NCBI GenBank assembly: GCA_001931875.2
Contig: MSJH02000468.1
Coordinates: 1-33,670, forward strand
From: Byssochlamys sp. IMV 00236
Taxonomy: Eukaryota > Ascomycota > Eurotiomycetes > Eurotiales > Thermoascaceae
DNA: 33,670 nucleotides
Direction: 5' to 3'
The notes under the pieces were generated by a model. That model made no database searches and was not told where the DNA came from. It saw nothing but the letters and a program-made list of their open reading frames with translations. Made by a program: the position numbers and the translations under genes. Positions 1-9,438 of the stretch are shown here, piece after piece; position 1 is the stretch's first letter; every line of letters begins with the position of its first letter.

Positions 1-893
1 TTTTTTTTTTTACCTGTTACCACCTGTTGCTCTGGTGGTAGATTAGTTGCAGATTTGAATTCAAAATCTCCCAAAGCTCTTGATAATGCCAAGTTACCTT
101 TAAATTGAGTCAGCACACTGCTTTCAAATTTCATCTCTATTTACCATTCACTCTTCCAAATTCAACATGACCACCTGCTTTTTCAATACGGGCTGTCTCT
201 TTTGGATTACTTGGTTTATGATCATCGGATAAAGCGATGGCTCTTCCATTTGTGCAAATGATTGCGCGAGAATCACCTGCATTGCCCTAACCGGTGTATG
301 TCAAAAAGGATATATATATATAGTGTGATGAGACAAAACTTACGATATAAAGCATATTATCTTTTGTCAATAAAGCAACGATAGCCGTACATCCTGAGGG
401 ATCGTGTTGTAGTTCAGGATCTATGATGGTCGTAAATAAGTATGACGCATATGAAGAACTATTTTAGTTATTTACCTTTACGTAAATCTGAATCTATCTT
501 TAAAAAACCTTCCTTTAAACTCTCTTTGATATCTCCTTTTTTAAATGCTTCAGATTCAATCACATTAGCAGCCAAATGCTGACTGCTGTACTTTGCTACT
601 TTGTCTCCTACAGAATGTAAATAAAAATAAATACATAAATAATGCATTTCTGTGTACCTCCATGACCATCAAAGACCGCAAAAAATGCAGTTCCTGTGTT
701 TTCGTAGTTAAGAATGGTTGTATGAGCATCCTCCATGGCTATCAAATCAAGTTTAATAAATAAATACGTCATCAATATTTACTTTCTTACTTATTCTCCA
801 GCCTTGCATAGAAGAGGCACCATAAATCAAACGTTCGTCCTTTCCAGACGTGCTATGTTTTGTCGTAACGGGCTCTGAAAGTATTTGCCCCAT
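1..893 (-). CDS. PTC2: PP2C-type Ser/Thr phosphatase (Ptc2/Ptc3-like), 3' part missing
   Basis: A metal-dependent protein phosphatase that removes phosphate from Ser/Thr, in yeasts from stress MAP kinases and checkpoint kinases. The exons I read on the minus strand are 893-791, 738-658, 607-476, 420-344, 286-145 and 97-14; the gene then enters an intron that runs off the window in a poly-T run. The start ATG (893-891) opens with MGQILSEPV, the typical N-terminus of Ptc2/Ptc3, a likely N-myristoylation context (Gly2). Family motifs follow in order: [21 protein letters not shown] (metal-binding Asp), [15 protein letters not shown] and [15 protein letters not shown]. About 206 codons are present, roughly the first two thirds of the catalytic domain. 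All introns have GT...AG ends and preserve the frame. Ptc2 and Ptc3 cannot be told apart here, so the symbol is nominal. Confidence 0.9.
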
Positions 894-1415
894 GTCTCCA
901 CCTTTGAAAGTTGTAAACAATATATTATTCTAAAGCTTTAAAATGATTCTTTATCTGGCCTTGGTTGAGCTTCTTTTTTGTCTTCAAGCACACGCCACAA
1001 AAAATAAAAAATAAAATAAAAAAAAGGTCGAGAAAAAGAGAAAGGGCTGTAGGGAATTTTGTTTAAATGAAAGCAGAATGATTTCACAAAGCAAGTAATT
1101 AAAATTCCGCTTAAGGACGGTTTGAGTGCCAATCAGAATCAATTGAATACAATGACAAAAAAGGAATGCTTTTTTGTCACTGATCATCAACGGATAAAGT
1201 TACATCAAATTGTCATATCCCTAAATGACAAAGTTGACAAAAGGAGACACGAAAGATATGGTACTCTCAATCTTCAAAGGCTCTCTCTCTCTCTCTCTCA
1301 ATTATATTTGTACACACACACTCACAGAAAGGGAAACATTGTCTTGCAAGCCTTGAAAAGGATAAAGAGGGTATGATGTTTATTTTTACATTATTTTCAA
1401 TAAATGAAGCGCGGC
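894..1415. other. Intergenic, no gene supported
   Basis: This is the 5' flank of the PP2C gene. It holds an A-rich stretch (about 1005-1030) and a CT microsatellite near 1278-1300. Short open frames on both strands show no family motif and I treat them as chance. Confidence 0.6.
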
Positions 1416-1815
1416 TCAAAGGGCTAATGCCACATCTGGAGTTCGTCTTGAGTCAACTTCAGCATCATCTAAAATAACTCTGAGTGATGGAAACACCAGA
1501 ATAACCTTGGAGATTTTGACTTACTTATAAATTCATCAACTTGTGATATCGGATTCTCTCCATATTATTGCTTTTTTAGTGGCTTTCTTGACGGTTCATT
1601 TGAGCCCCACGATGTGAATGAGTGAACCGTTTTATCTTTGAATTTTTCAGTGTATTTCCATAGTAGTGACAACACATCTTTCGTTGAAACATCTCTATGC
1701 TCATATATACTTCATCATTATAAGGATTGAGAGATATATGTACATCGTTCAAAAATCGAACAATTTGGTGAGAAGTGTCATGTTATCAGATCATATTGAG
1801 GACATTCTGTAAAGA
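1416..1815 (-). pseudogene. Decayed coding relic of unknown family
   Basis: Read on the minus strand, the stretch gives protein-like sequence that changes frame: CPQYDLIT, then HDTSHQIVRFLNDVH, then KDVLSLLWKYTEKFKDK. It continues through an in-frame TAA to ENPISQVDEFI, and after a well-formed intron (1524-1469, GTAAGT...TTTTAG, 56 bp) ends with NDAEVDSRRTPDVALAL and a TGA at 1418-1416. The intron has the size and splice consensus of the real genes nearby, which suggests a former gene. At least two frameshifts and one stop argue that it is dead. I do not recognise the family. It could also be a relic of a mobile element gene. Confidence 0.35.
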
Positions 1816-2037
1816 CAGATAAATTATTGGCTATTAAACCAAGAAATAATAATGGGAAGAAATGTTGATAAAAAAATGAGAGAACTTTGTTTATTTTTCA
1901 TGTTTTGGGGAATTGAGTCTTCTATTACCACCTGTGATAATGATCACCTCTTGAGAAAGGCGTCAAGCAAGAATTTCCAAATGTGACAAGTCAAGTGTAG
2001 AGAGAGACGATAATTTAATATGGAACATGTCCATATT

Positions 2038-3021
2038 TCACCACTCCAACGCTTTGTGGCATTTGCTTGGTTTAGATCGAACTTCAAATATACCTCGAAC
2101 AAGATCCTCAATCACTTTATTATCCTCTAGGGTGTTATCTACAATGTCTTTACAGTAGCATGGCGTTACTCTTCCATACCAAATGGCTCGTTGTCCATGA
2201 TGTGTATAAATAACCACGTTACCTGCAAATGCATGACCTTTTTATTACGATTAGCAATTATCTAGGCTTGAACTATATAAGCACGTACCTCCCAAGTGAC
2301 TTGAGAGCGCAATCTGCACATGATTCCCTTCTTCATCCTGGCTAGCTGCCTGCTGTAATGATTTTTGAAGCATTGGCCCTATCGTACCACATCGTCGATC
2401 CTTATTCCCATGTCCGCAAACCAACACAAGGCTTGAGTATGGACAAGGATATACTGAGAATGCTTGAGAACATGGCTTACCAAATATATAGTCCAACAAG
2501 GCATTCACTCTTCTAGGTGTAATGTTGGAAAAGATGACATTATCTGGCAGCAAGAGAACATCTGTGCCTTTATGCTGGTATGAGTACTTTGATGGAAGTG
2601 ATGCATTGGTCACAATGATTCGGTGGCAATCGTCTTTTTCAGAAGATGCATAAAATGCAGGATGATATCTACTCTCAGGTGGCCTTATTTTATCATTTTC
2701 CTTTCGTTTCCGAATAGCTTCGATAAAAGCGCCAGCCAATCCTTCGTCCTCAATGTGAGCAGGCCAATTAGATTTCCCTGTCATTATAATGATATGTATC
2801 GAGTAAGGAGGTACTGTATTCTTTAATGGTTTGGATTGATCTATGTTGAGGTGAGGAGGAACATTTGGATGTGCACAAGGTTTGGAACATCCTTTGCAGT
2901 CAATGGGTATAATAGGTGATAATGGTTCTGGATTTATGGATGGTAAAACAGTTGTCGTGGATACTTCATTTGTGCATGACGATGAATATAGACTTGCTAG
3001 GCAATTAGTGATCCATTTCAT
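2038..3021 (-). CDS. AIM32: Aim32-like sucrase/ferredoxin-like protein (thioredoxin-like Fe-S)
   Basis: Two exons, 3021-2289 and 2237-2038, encode about 310 residues. The N-terminal half has CKGCSKPCAHP and a segment on sucrase/ferredoxin lines (IIIMTGKSNWPAHIEDE). The C-terminal thioredoxin-like half carries C-x8-C in VCGHGNKDRRCG and SHLGGHAFAGN (H-x3-H), followed by THHGQRAIWYGRV. In yeast Aim32 these Cys and His residues bind a [2Fe-2S] cluster. The ATG at 3021 is the first in frame; an upstream TTG is not needed. I chose the acceptor AG at 2239-2238, because it restores the family's GHxFAGN segment; a second AG 15 nt downstream is also in frame (see findings). In yeast the family acts in mitochondria. 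The N-terminus here is only weakly presequence-like. Confidence 0.85.
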
Positions 3022-3101
3022 TTTTATTTTCAAGGGAAAGAAAAAAGAAATTAAAAAGGCACAAAGGGATTAATGTTAACCATTTGATTTAAAGTCCGTT
3101 A

Positions 3102-3481
3102 TCAGATTTTGTCACAAAACTTGGCGAGTTCGATGTCTCGCTTGGATAAACCTTGACAGTCATGTGTACTCAAAGTGACTTGGACACGATTATAAACCTA
3201 CTGATATGTGAGCCCAAAAGTAATGCTTAGGTCACATGCTCTCTTACATTAAACCATTCTGGGTGATGATCCATTTTGTCAGCTTTCAAGGCTACACGTG
3301 TCATGAATCCAAATGCTTCATTAAAGTCATTAAAGGTATATTCTTTAATAATAGCATCCCTATTGTCAACCAATTTCCATCCAGAGGAAATCAAAGGCGT
3401 TAAAAGAATGTCTCTTTCACCTGGAGATAGTCTGGCGGCAGCTTTGGTTGATAACGAACGAAAACAGAAAAGTGACATCAT
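3102..3481 (-). CDS. PCBD: Pterin-4a-carbinolamine dehydratase (PCD/DCoH)
   Basis: A small enzyme (109 residues) that dehydrates 4a-hydroxy-tetrahydropterin and so recycles the cofactor of aromatic amino acid hydroxylases. Two exons, 3481-3248 and 3197-3102, flank a 50-bp intron. The family signature is complete: [18 protein letters not shown] with the catalytic HH pair, then [18 protein letters not shown]. The first 15-20 residues ([17 protein letters not shown]) are rich in Arg, Ser and Ala without acidic residues, so a mitochondrial presequence is possible. The stop is 80 bp upstream of the AIM32-like start on the same strand, so the two may share regulatory sequence. Confidence 0.93.
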
Positions 3482-3639
3482 TGGCTTTGTCGTGTGAACT
3501 GTTCTCTATTTATGAAAATAGACAAAGAGAGTTTGTTAAAAAAAATTTTTTTTTTTTTCTATTTAGGAATGTAAAATCAATATGGTTTATTTGCCCTTCG
3601 CTCCACAAAAAGGCAACCATACGCTATTTCGGGAAATAG
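3482..3639. promoter_or_regulatory. 5' flank of the PCD gene
   Basis: Upstream DNA of the dehydratase gene, with an A/T homopolymer tract near 3539-3560. No specific element can be named. Confidence 0.3.
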
Positions 3640-3794
3640 ATTGCACAAGTACAGAAAACCTTTGCATACGCATAGAAAATCCAGATTGCAGGGAATGAAG
3701 CTTTTAGATTGCACGCTAGATGAACTTGCTCTGCACATATACAAAACAAAAGATTGCATAGTTTCATGATATCTGATTGCATAACTGTGCAATC
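3639..3794. repeat. Cluster of GATTGCA heptamers
   Basis: GATTGCA occurs in direct orientation at about 3639, 3684, 3707, 3752 and 3775, and once inverted (TGCAATC) at 3788-3794: six copies in about 155 bp. The cluster directly abuts the C-terminal end of the transposase relic on the minus strand. Subterminal motif arrays are known in several DNA transposon families, so it may be the element's end. Spacings are irregular (45, 23, 45, 23, 13). Confidence 0.6.
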
Positions 3795-4985
3795 TTTTAC
3801 AGAGGCAACTTTGAATTTGAGCAACAACAGAATCCTTATAGATTCTTCAAATATTGTTGCAAGTATAGACTATTCTTATTGTTACGAGCTTCTCCCTTTC
3901 AATAGTTTTATTTCCTCTCTCATCCAAAGTTTGGCTACAGACCAAAACTGCTTAATTGGATTAAGTTCTGGAAATTATGGTAGAGGATATATGTATCCAT
4001 ATCCATGACTTGCAGTTTAGCTTTGCAATTTGATCTGAATTATGTGTAGAAGCATCATTCATGATTATATAATGTCCTGTAAGTTGCTCATGATGGTTCA
4101 ACGCATTTAGGGTAGCAGAAATGAGATTAAATAATGATCAAGAGCAGCTTCTGTTATCATCTTTGTCTTTGACTTTTCCTTTCTCAACTCTCTTCATAAA
4201 GTACTCTGACCTTGATGTTGATAATGCCTTGCCAAAAGATTGTTTCCAATATAGCTGTAGTTTTAGCGCTTCAGATAACAGATTTAAAGTTTGTCACTGG
4301 CCAAGCAGGACACATCTGAAGCGCGTCTACAAGAAGTATGCTATTTTCAATTGTGATATTTATATGTTCTAATCTAGTGTTGAGGAATGTTGAGGAATGT
4401 TGCTAGTTTCCCAGTACGTTTTGTATAGGAGCGAGAACTCACTGTTTCCATGTCTCTTCTATGACTGGTAGTTTAGCCTACGTCTTTTATTACATAGTTT
4501 GTCTGAATTTCGTACTAACATTGTTTGACTGACCACTACATGCACCACAAGCTAGGCTAATTCTAAGGGCGTTACCTCTACCCAATTTCATTTGCTATCG
4601 TCAACAACGTTTTTCAATATGTGATGCCACTCTAGTCTTGCTCAGGAACAAAAGTATTTTTCATGCTCTTGGTTGTAGAATACGAATTTATAAAGCCTAT
4701 TTCTTTTCAGGAAGAAAAAGAGATAAAAAAGAAATGCTGCTATTGCTTTATTTGTTCTAACTTTATGTTGTCAACTCTATCAACAAAGACCACTTGTGAT
4801 AAATTTGTATTTACACTATTTAGTCTATTTTCTAGTGCATGTAGTGTTGGTCTTGTTTGACAAGCATTTTAGCAAACTGTCTCATTGGAGTTTAGGTAGT
4901 CCACAAACATGAGTTGATTGAGTCTTGTAACCAGTCCTTATGCCTGTAATCTTTTTGTAGATGTCTAACTGAGGTTTTTTGGCAT
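3795..4985 (-). pseudogene. Relic of a Tc1/mariner (IS630-type) DDE transposase
   Basis: Read on the minus strand, broken frames give the hallmark blocks of the Mucorales Tc1/mariner family. A GIINIKVRV-like strand lies near 4230, GHYIIMNDASTHNSDQI with the second catalytic Asp region near 4078-4030, and LNPIKQFWSVAK near 3968-3930, where families usually have LNPIEQFW. Multiple stops and frameshifts are present, and the last catalytic acid appears as Lys. Upstream sequence to about 4985 is compatible with a decayed N-terminal part but carries no clear helix-turn-helix. I could not identify terminal inverted repeats or a TA target duplication. The element is inactive. Confidence 0.7.
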
Positions 4986-5992
4986 TTACAAAAGCGATAT
5001 ATATATTTCTAACCTTATTGCAAGAAGAAAACTAAAGAACATTTATCATAGATCGACATTACCTAAATTGGCAAGTACCAGGGCATTCAGTTCAAAAGTA
5101 TCGAATTATGCAAGCTTCTTATGGCATGCAAGATAAATATCTTATTCAAAAGTGGCGTTTTTGGAATGATATATTTACACTCAACTTATCAACTGAAGCG
5201 AATACTGAAGATCTTGTAAGCCTAAGTGCATGCAAAGTAACCTGATTAGCATAGTTTTCTTTCCTCCTACAATCATACTCCTTATGCTCTAAAGCGCCTT
5301 TAAGCAAACCAAGTACAATTCTGACTAAAATAAAAATAGGCTTAGGTATCATCTTGTGTAATAAACAATTAAATGACAGCTACTTCTTCGCTAAGCATCT
5401 TGTTGTAAACAAAATAAAACTTTATCCAGAAACGTATTATCAACTCGGTGAATTACGCTTTAACAAAGTAGAGGTAATGATTATTTCATTTCTGTTTCGT
5501 TGTTATACTATAAAATTACTCTACAAGAAGAAGTATGTCCCTGAATTATGCGCCACTTTCAGATTATGATAGTCCATTATGAACACTTTATAAACTCTAG
5601 GGAATGATTTGTGTAATGTATCTACATGAAATAGGGTTCGAAGTTTCGGATATAGAGTCAAAACATTGTAATTTCTTTTAGATATTTAATCATAAATCAT
5701 AACAAGCCAGCAGCGCGGGCAAATAAAGTACTATCATTACTTCTTTGCTAGTTTTTATGTCTATTTGCTTATGGCCCTGACATATTTCTATAAAAGTATA
5801 CCCGATATTCAAAGAATAAAATTTATTTTATTTTGACGTCTCAAGAATTCAATAACTGCATGGATACACAGAAACTGTCTGACTTGTTGCTGAAGGCACA
5901 AAAGAAAGAGAAATACGTCCTTTTTTCTTTACTTTTTCCTTTTATTTTTTTACTTTACTTTACTTTGTAATCTCTCTCTCTCTTTTTTTTTT
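4986..5992. other. Gene-poor stretch upstream of DCAF7
   Basis: About 1 kb of AT-rich DNA. Open frames at 5146-5352 (-) and 5354-5569 (+) show no recognisable domain. The last 100 bp are pyrimidine-rich (about 5915-5992) and probably hold the DCAF7 core promoter and leader. Confidence 0.5.
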
Positions 5993-6010
5993 ATGTCATG
6001 TCGAGATTAG
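5993..6010 (+). promoter_or_regulatory. Overlapping upstream mini-ORF in the DCAF7 leader
   Basis: An ATG at 5993 lies five bases before the DCAF7 start, in another frame, and ends at a TAG (6008-6010) after five codons. Scanning ribosomes would meet it first, so it may lower DCAF7 translation or be bypassed by leaky scanning. Confidence 0.5.
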
Positions 6011-7358
6011 AAAAGTCGAAATCAAGTATAGAAGAGAAACAAGTATTTCGCTATGAAGCGCCTTGGCCAATTTATGCTATGGATTGGAGCAATAAAGAGT
6101 TTAATGGGCACAGACTAGCTATAGGTAGTTTTCTCGAGGATACAGAAAATAAGGTTCGCATGCAATTTATAAGAAAAAAAAAAAAGTAAATATAACTTAC
6201 AGACTTTTTAGCTTCAAATCATTACTCGCGCAGGACAAACAAAACAGTATGCAACAAGAAATCAGCCTGATTTTGTTGTGCTGGCTGAAACGAGCTGCTA
6301 TTATCCAATTACCAAAGTACTATGGACACCTGTCAAAGTCAGCTTTTGTTTGTTATTTATGATATACACTTCTAATATGATAAATAGGAAAGAAGAGAGA
6401 GTGATCTTATTGTTACCTCATCAGATCAATTGAGGGTCTACGAACTCATCGATACAGGCCGTGGGCACTCGATCGTAAGAAGGAGAGAACTGGCACATGT
6501 GAGTTACAAGCGTTTAGAAAGGAACAAACATTTACCTATTTTAGGTGAAACAAAACGACTTTTGTGCACCGATCACTTCATTCGATTGGAATAAAGTAGA
6601 CACATCACTTGTTGTTACATCAAGTATTGATACGACTTGTACCGTTTGGAATATCGAAACAGGCCAAGCAACAACTCAACTTATAGCTCATGATAGAGAT
6701 GTCTATGACGTAGCATTCATGCATCAGAGCCCTGATATGTTTGCTAGTGTGGGTGCTGATGGTACAATAAGACTATTTGATCTAAGGTAAATATCGGATG
6801 ATTATGGTTTACAATTAGATATAATATATACGATTAGGGCCTTGGAAAACTCGACAATCGTATATGAGTCACCACCGATTCATAATCAAAAGTTTGCATC
6901 AGCCATCAGTAACGGTTCACAGCCTCTACTGCGTATCGAGTTCAATCACTGTAATCCAAATCTATTAGCCACCTTTTCGATGGATTCAGATTCAATTAAA
7001 ATACTAGATATCCGATACCCAACTGCTCCTGTCATCGAACTAATGCACAAGAGCATCGTTAATTGCTTTAATTGGGCACCCAATAGCCCAGACAGGATCG
7101 TCTCTGGAGGTAACAATAATATCTACAGTCTTTATTGATGTATATACATCATACTTTACTTTAGGAGACGATCATCAAATACAGATATGGGATACAGTTG
7201 AATACTATAATCAGCGGCACAGTGAAACCTTTGTGATCAATAAACCACATCTAAACTATACGGCGCCCGAAGAGATCCACTGCATCAGGTGGAATACAGC
7301 AATACCAAACTGGATAGCAATTGGATTTGGAAGAATGGTGCAAACGGTCCATATCTGA
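5998..7358 (+). CDS. DCAF7: WD40 protein, DCAF7/WDR68 (TTG1/HAN11 family)
   Basis: A beta-propeller scaffold, known in animals as a partner of DYRK/HIPK kinases and of DDB1-CUL4 ubiquitin ligase, and in plants as TTG1/LWD. The exons are 5998-6153, 6212-6337, 6388-6498, 6545-6786, 6838-7109 and 7165-7358, giving 366 residues (human 342). Diagnostic blocks: YEAPWPIYAMDWS, NDFCAPITSFDWN, SSIDTTCTVWNIETGQ, QLIAHDRDVYDVAF, FASVGADGTIRLFDLR and a C-terminal WIAIGFGRMVQTVHI. The first donor (GTTCGC) is not canonical, but the 58-bp intron fits all neighbours in size and keeps the frame. The stop codon is three bases from the stop of the convergent secreted-protein gene. Confidence 0.92.
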
Positions 7359-7361
7359 TGT

Positions 7362-8113
7362 TTATTTATAATAAAAATGGCTTAAATAAGATTCTACAGC
7401 TGAGTTCACACTAATGTCAACGTACGACTGACACACTGACTTGATGATCGTCTTGACAGATCCAGACAGGTTTATGTCCACATTAACCTGTAGCTTCATT
7501 AGGCCCGGGATATTGAGAGCCATATGTCGAATGTGTGTCTCGATATGAGTATCTATGTATAAATGTAGTGTTTTCTCTATGTCGGGCAGTACTTCATGAA
7601 TCTGAGAACGAGCTAATGTCTCTGCTTGAGTCATAACATGCCTCAGCTGACGCCTGTTTTTTGGCATAAAAGGCATCAGCTGCATCACCTTTGATAAAGA
7701 AATAATCTTGTTCAATGCTGTTTCTAATGCATTCGATAAGCGTACTGTAAGAACGAAATGCGTCAGAGTTTTGATGCAACTTTTCTTGTTTATTTACCTT
7801 CAAGTCCACTTATTGCTGCTGTCTGGAAAGCATCGATATGATGCTGTTGAATCTGAGCTATACCTTGGGTTGTCTCGAGTTGGACAGATACATGGATCTT
7901 CATTGTTTGAGTGATCTACATGCGTCCATATGAACAATGGTACTCGCTATTTATCTGCTTGTCACTTACAGATGCTGATATCTTGAAAACAAGACCAGAC
8001 TGAATACGGGTCCTTATCTGAGAGGTAATCAGCTGTGCCAGTGCTTGTTTATTGTTGATTCTGAGAGCAGTGACAAGTGTGATGAATAGAGATAAGAGAA
8101 TGAGTATCTTCAT
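7362..8113 (-). CDS. Secreted protein of unknown family
   Basis: Exons 8113-7970, 7915-7798 and 7744-7362 encode 214 residues. The first 16 (MKILILLSLFITLVTA) form a clear signal peptide with an A|L cleavage context. The mature part is helical-looking, rich in Gln, Ile, Ser and Thr, and has a single Cys (near the C-terminus), so it is not a cysteine-rich effector or hydrophobin. Two segments look alike: MKIHVSVQLETTQGIAQI in exon 2 and MKLQVNVDINLSGSVKTI near the end, each followed by an amphipathic helix, which suggests an internal duplication. No catalytic motif, membrane anchor or GPI signal is visible. The stop TAA lies inside an AATAAA hexamer. A partial copy of the gene lies 1.85 kb upstream. 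Function unknown. Confidence 0.8.
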
Positions 8114-8240
8114 GAGCTCGATCCTTATCCTTTCTGTTCTCTCTCCCCCCCTTACAGATGAGTGCATATTTATATGGATTTATATGTGTATAACATTTAA
8201 GGAGCTTAATCTTTGCCACTCTATGTATTAGCTTAACAGG
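7812..8240. repeat. Duplicated segment, copy 1 (intact gene)
   Basis: This 429-bp block matches 9970-10388 almost base for base. It covers most of exon 2, intron 1, exon 1 and about 125 bp upstream of the secreted-protein gene. Differences are scattered substitutions, a 9-bp indel at the left end and small indels in a C run. Both flanks diverge abruptly. Confidence 0.9.
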
Positions 8241-9129
8241 AAGGTTTATTCCTCTTCTGATCTGCTCTCCTTAATATGACCCCCCTTATAGCTTTTCTTC
8301 TTCTATCCATCTTACCAAAGCTACTTTCAAGATAAATTTTTGCCTTTTCTTTTTTTTTTGGTTTCTCTTTAGAGAGTTTGTTCATTATGTAAGCTTAATC
8401 ATGTATATCTTTATTAGATAATTTCTTTTCTTTTTGATCCTTTTCACATTTATTTTACACTTACTCCTTGTTTCTGATTTTCATCCACCCTTATATTTTT
8501 TTGTAATACCACATGCAATAATAACGAATGACGACCTATGAACAATTAACCAGACGATTCACGCAACAATAAGTGCATATCTACTTTTCTTTTACAAGTT
8601 GCCGTGTCCCCCTGGTTATCTTGGGATACGTTTCTATTTGGAATAACTCAAAATACTAGTTGTTATATGAAACTTTATATTGCATAGTAACGCACAGACG
8701 CAATAGTCATAATAACAAAACCGAAAAGCATATCCGAGATAACGTAATCCTCTTGCTCTTCTTTTCTTGTCAGTGTCATAAGTTGATCTACACATCACCT
8801 TTCTCAACCTTATCCCCTTGTTTTATCTGAGCCTGTTAGTTCTAAAAGTTAACTTACAAGCTATGAATCTAATAGTATATATCACCATTTTCATCCTCAA
8901 ATAGAGGTAGATTACCACTATACGTAGTAATTTCTTACTAAAGTCCTTTGTATTGTAAGTACAGACACATCGAACCTTAAATCACATGTAAAGCCAAAAC
9001 TGAAGGAAAAAAATAATCTCGTGTCAATACTATAAGAAGGAGGTTGAACTATACTCTTTGTTTTTCTTTCTTCATTACCCTTTTTTTCGCTACAGACCAT
9101 TCGTCAGAATCATGGTAGACGCCAGTTAG
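8241..9129. other. Intergenic, no gene supported
   Basis: AT-rich sequence between the two duplicate copies, with a T-rich tract near 8349-8362. The only longer open frame (8918-9100, -) lacks any recognisable motif. Confidence 0.5.
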
Positions 9130-9438
9130 TCAGCTATCGGTATGAATTACTACTATAGAAACAGTACAAGTTGTTAAAGTTGAGCGACGACCGTTTGATG
9201 ATAAAATCAAGGCAACTTTTAATTTGATAGTGCGCAGTGTAAAGTTTGTTTTACCAAAGACACTAGTAAGCTTCTCACGAAACCAAGGTTCATCAATTCG
9301 AATAGGCCCCCGTCCATAACTCAATTGGCTTATCATGTATTGAAAAAAACTTGCCTTTTGCTGAAGAGAGCAAAGGAAATTATCCATCCACAAAACCGAA
9401 ATGCTAAATATTTGCTTAATCCTCATTTTATTTATCAA
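9130..9438 (-). CDS. Open frame of unknown nature (about 100 codons)
   Basis: An uninterrupted minus-strand frame ends at 9130. Its middle reads SYGRGPIRIDEPWFREKLTS followed by LRTIKLKVALILSSNGRRST. The second block has a vague likeness to the core of tyrosine recombinases (helix with a basic GRRS-type end), but too little remains for a call. A further open stretch lies upstream in another frame (about 9540-9430), beginning MARKRLLVKGQIL. It might be a small lineage-specific gene with an intron or a mobile-element relic. No splice sites clearly join the two parts. Reality as a gene is doubtful. Confidence 0.25.
   Translation of the reverse strand: MINKMRIKQIFSISVLWMDNFLCSLQQKASFFQYMISQLSYGRGPIRIDEPWFREKLTSVFGKTNFTLRTIKLKVALILSSNGRRSTLTTCTVSIVVIHTDS

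Noticed and set aside
1122..1376. Plus-strand open frame containing the CT repeat
   Set aside because: Its sequence is dominated by simple repeat and has no start context, introns or recognisable motif.
2223..2224. Taking the TTTGCAG acceptor as the only one in the AIM32-like gene
   Set aside because: It would drop five residues including a conserved His; the upstream AG restores the family motif, so I used that and reported the alternative as a finding.
4377..4401. Short tandem duplication (TGAGGAATGT twice)
   Set aside because: Only two copies inside decayed transposon sequence; no functional meaning visible.
5103..5559. Possible small MITE: 9-bp inverted repeat (AAAGTGGCG / CGCCACTTT) with a nearby GAATTATGC direct repeat
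   Set aside because: A 9-bp inverted match within 400 bp is expected about 0.3 times by chance, the flanking bases do not continue the match and no target-site duplication was clear.
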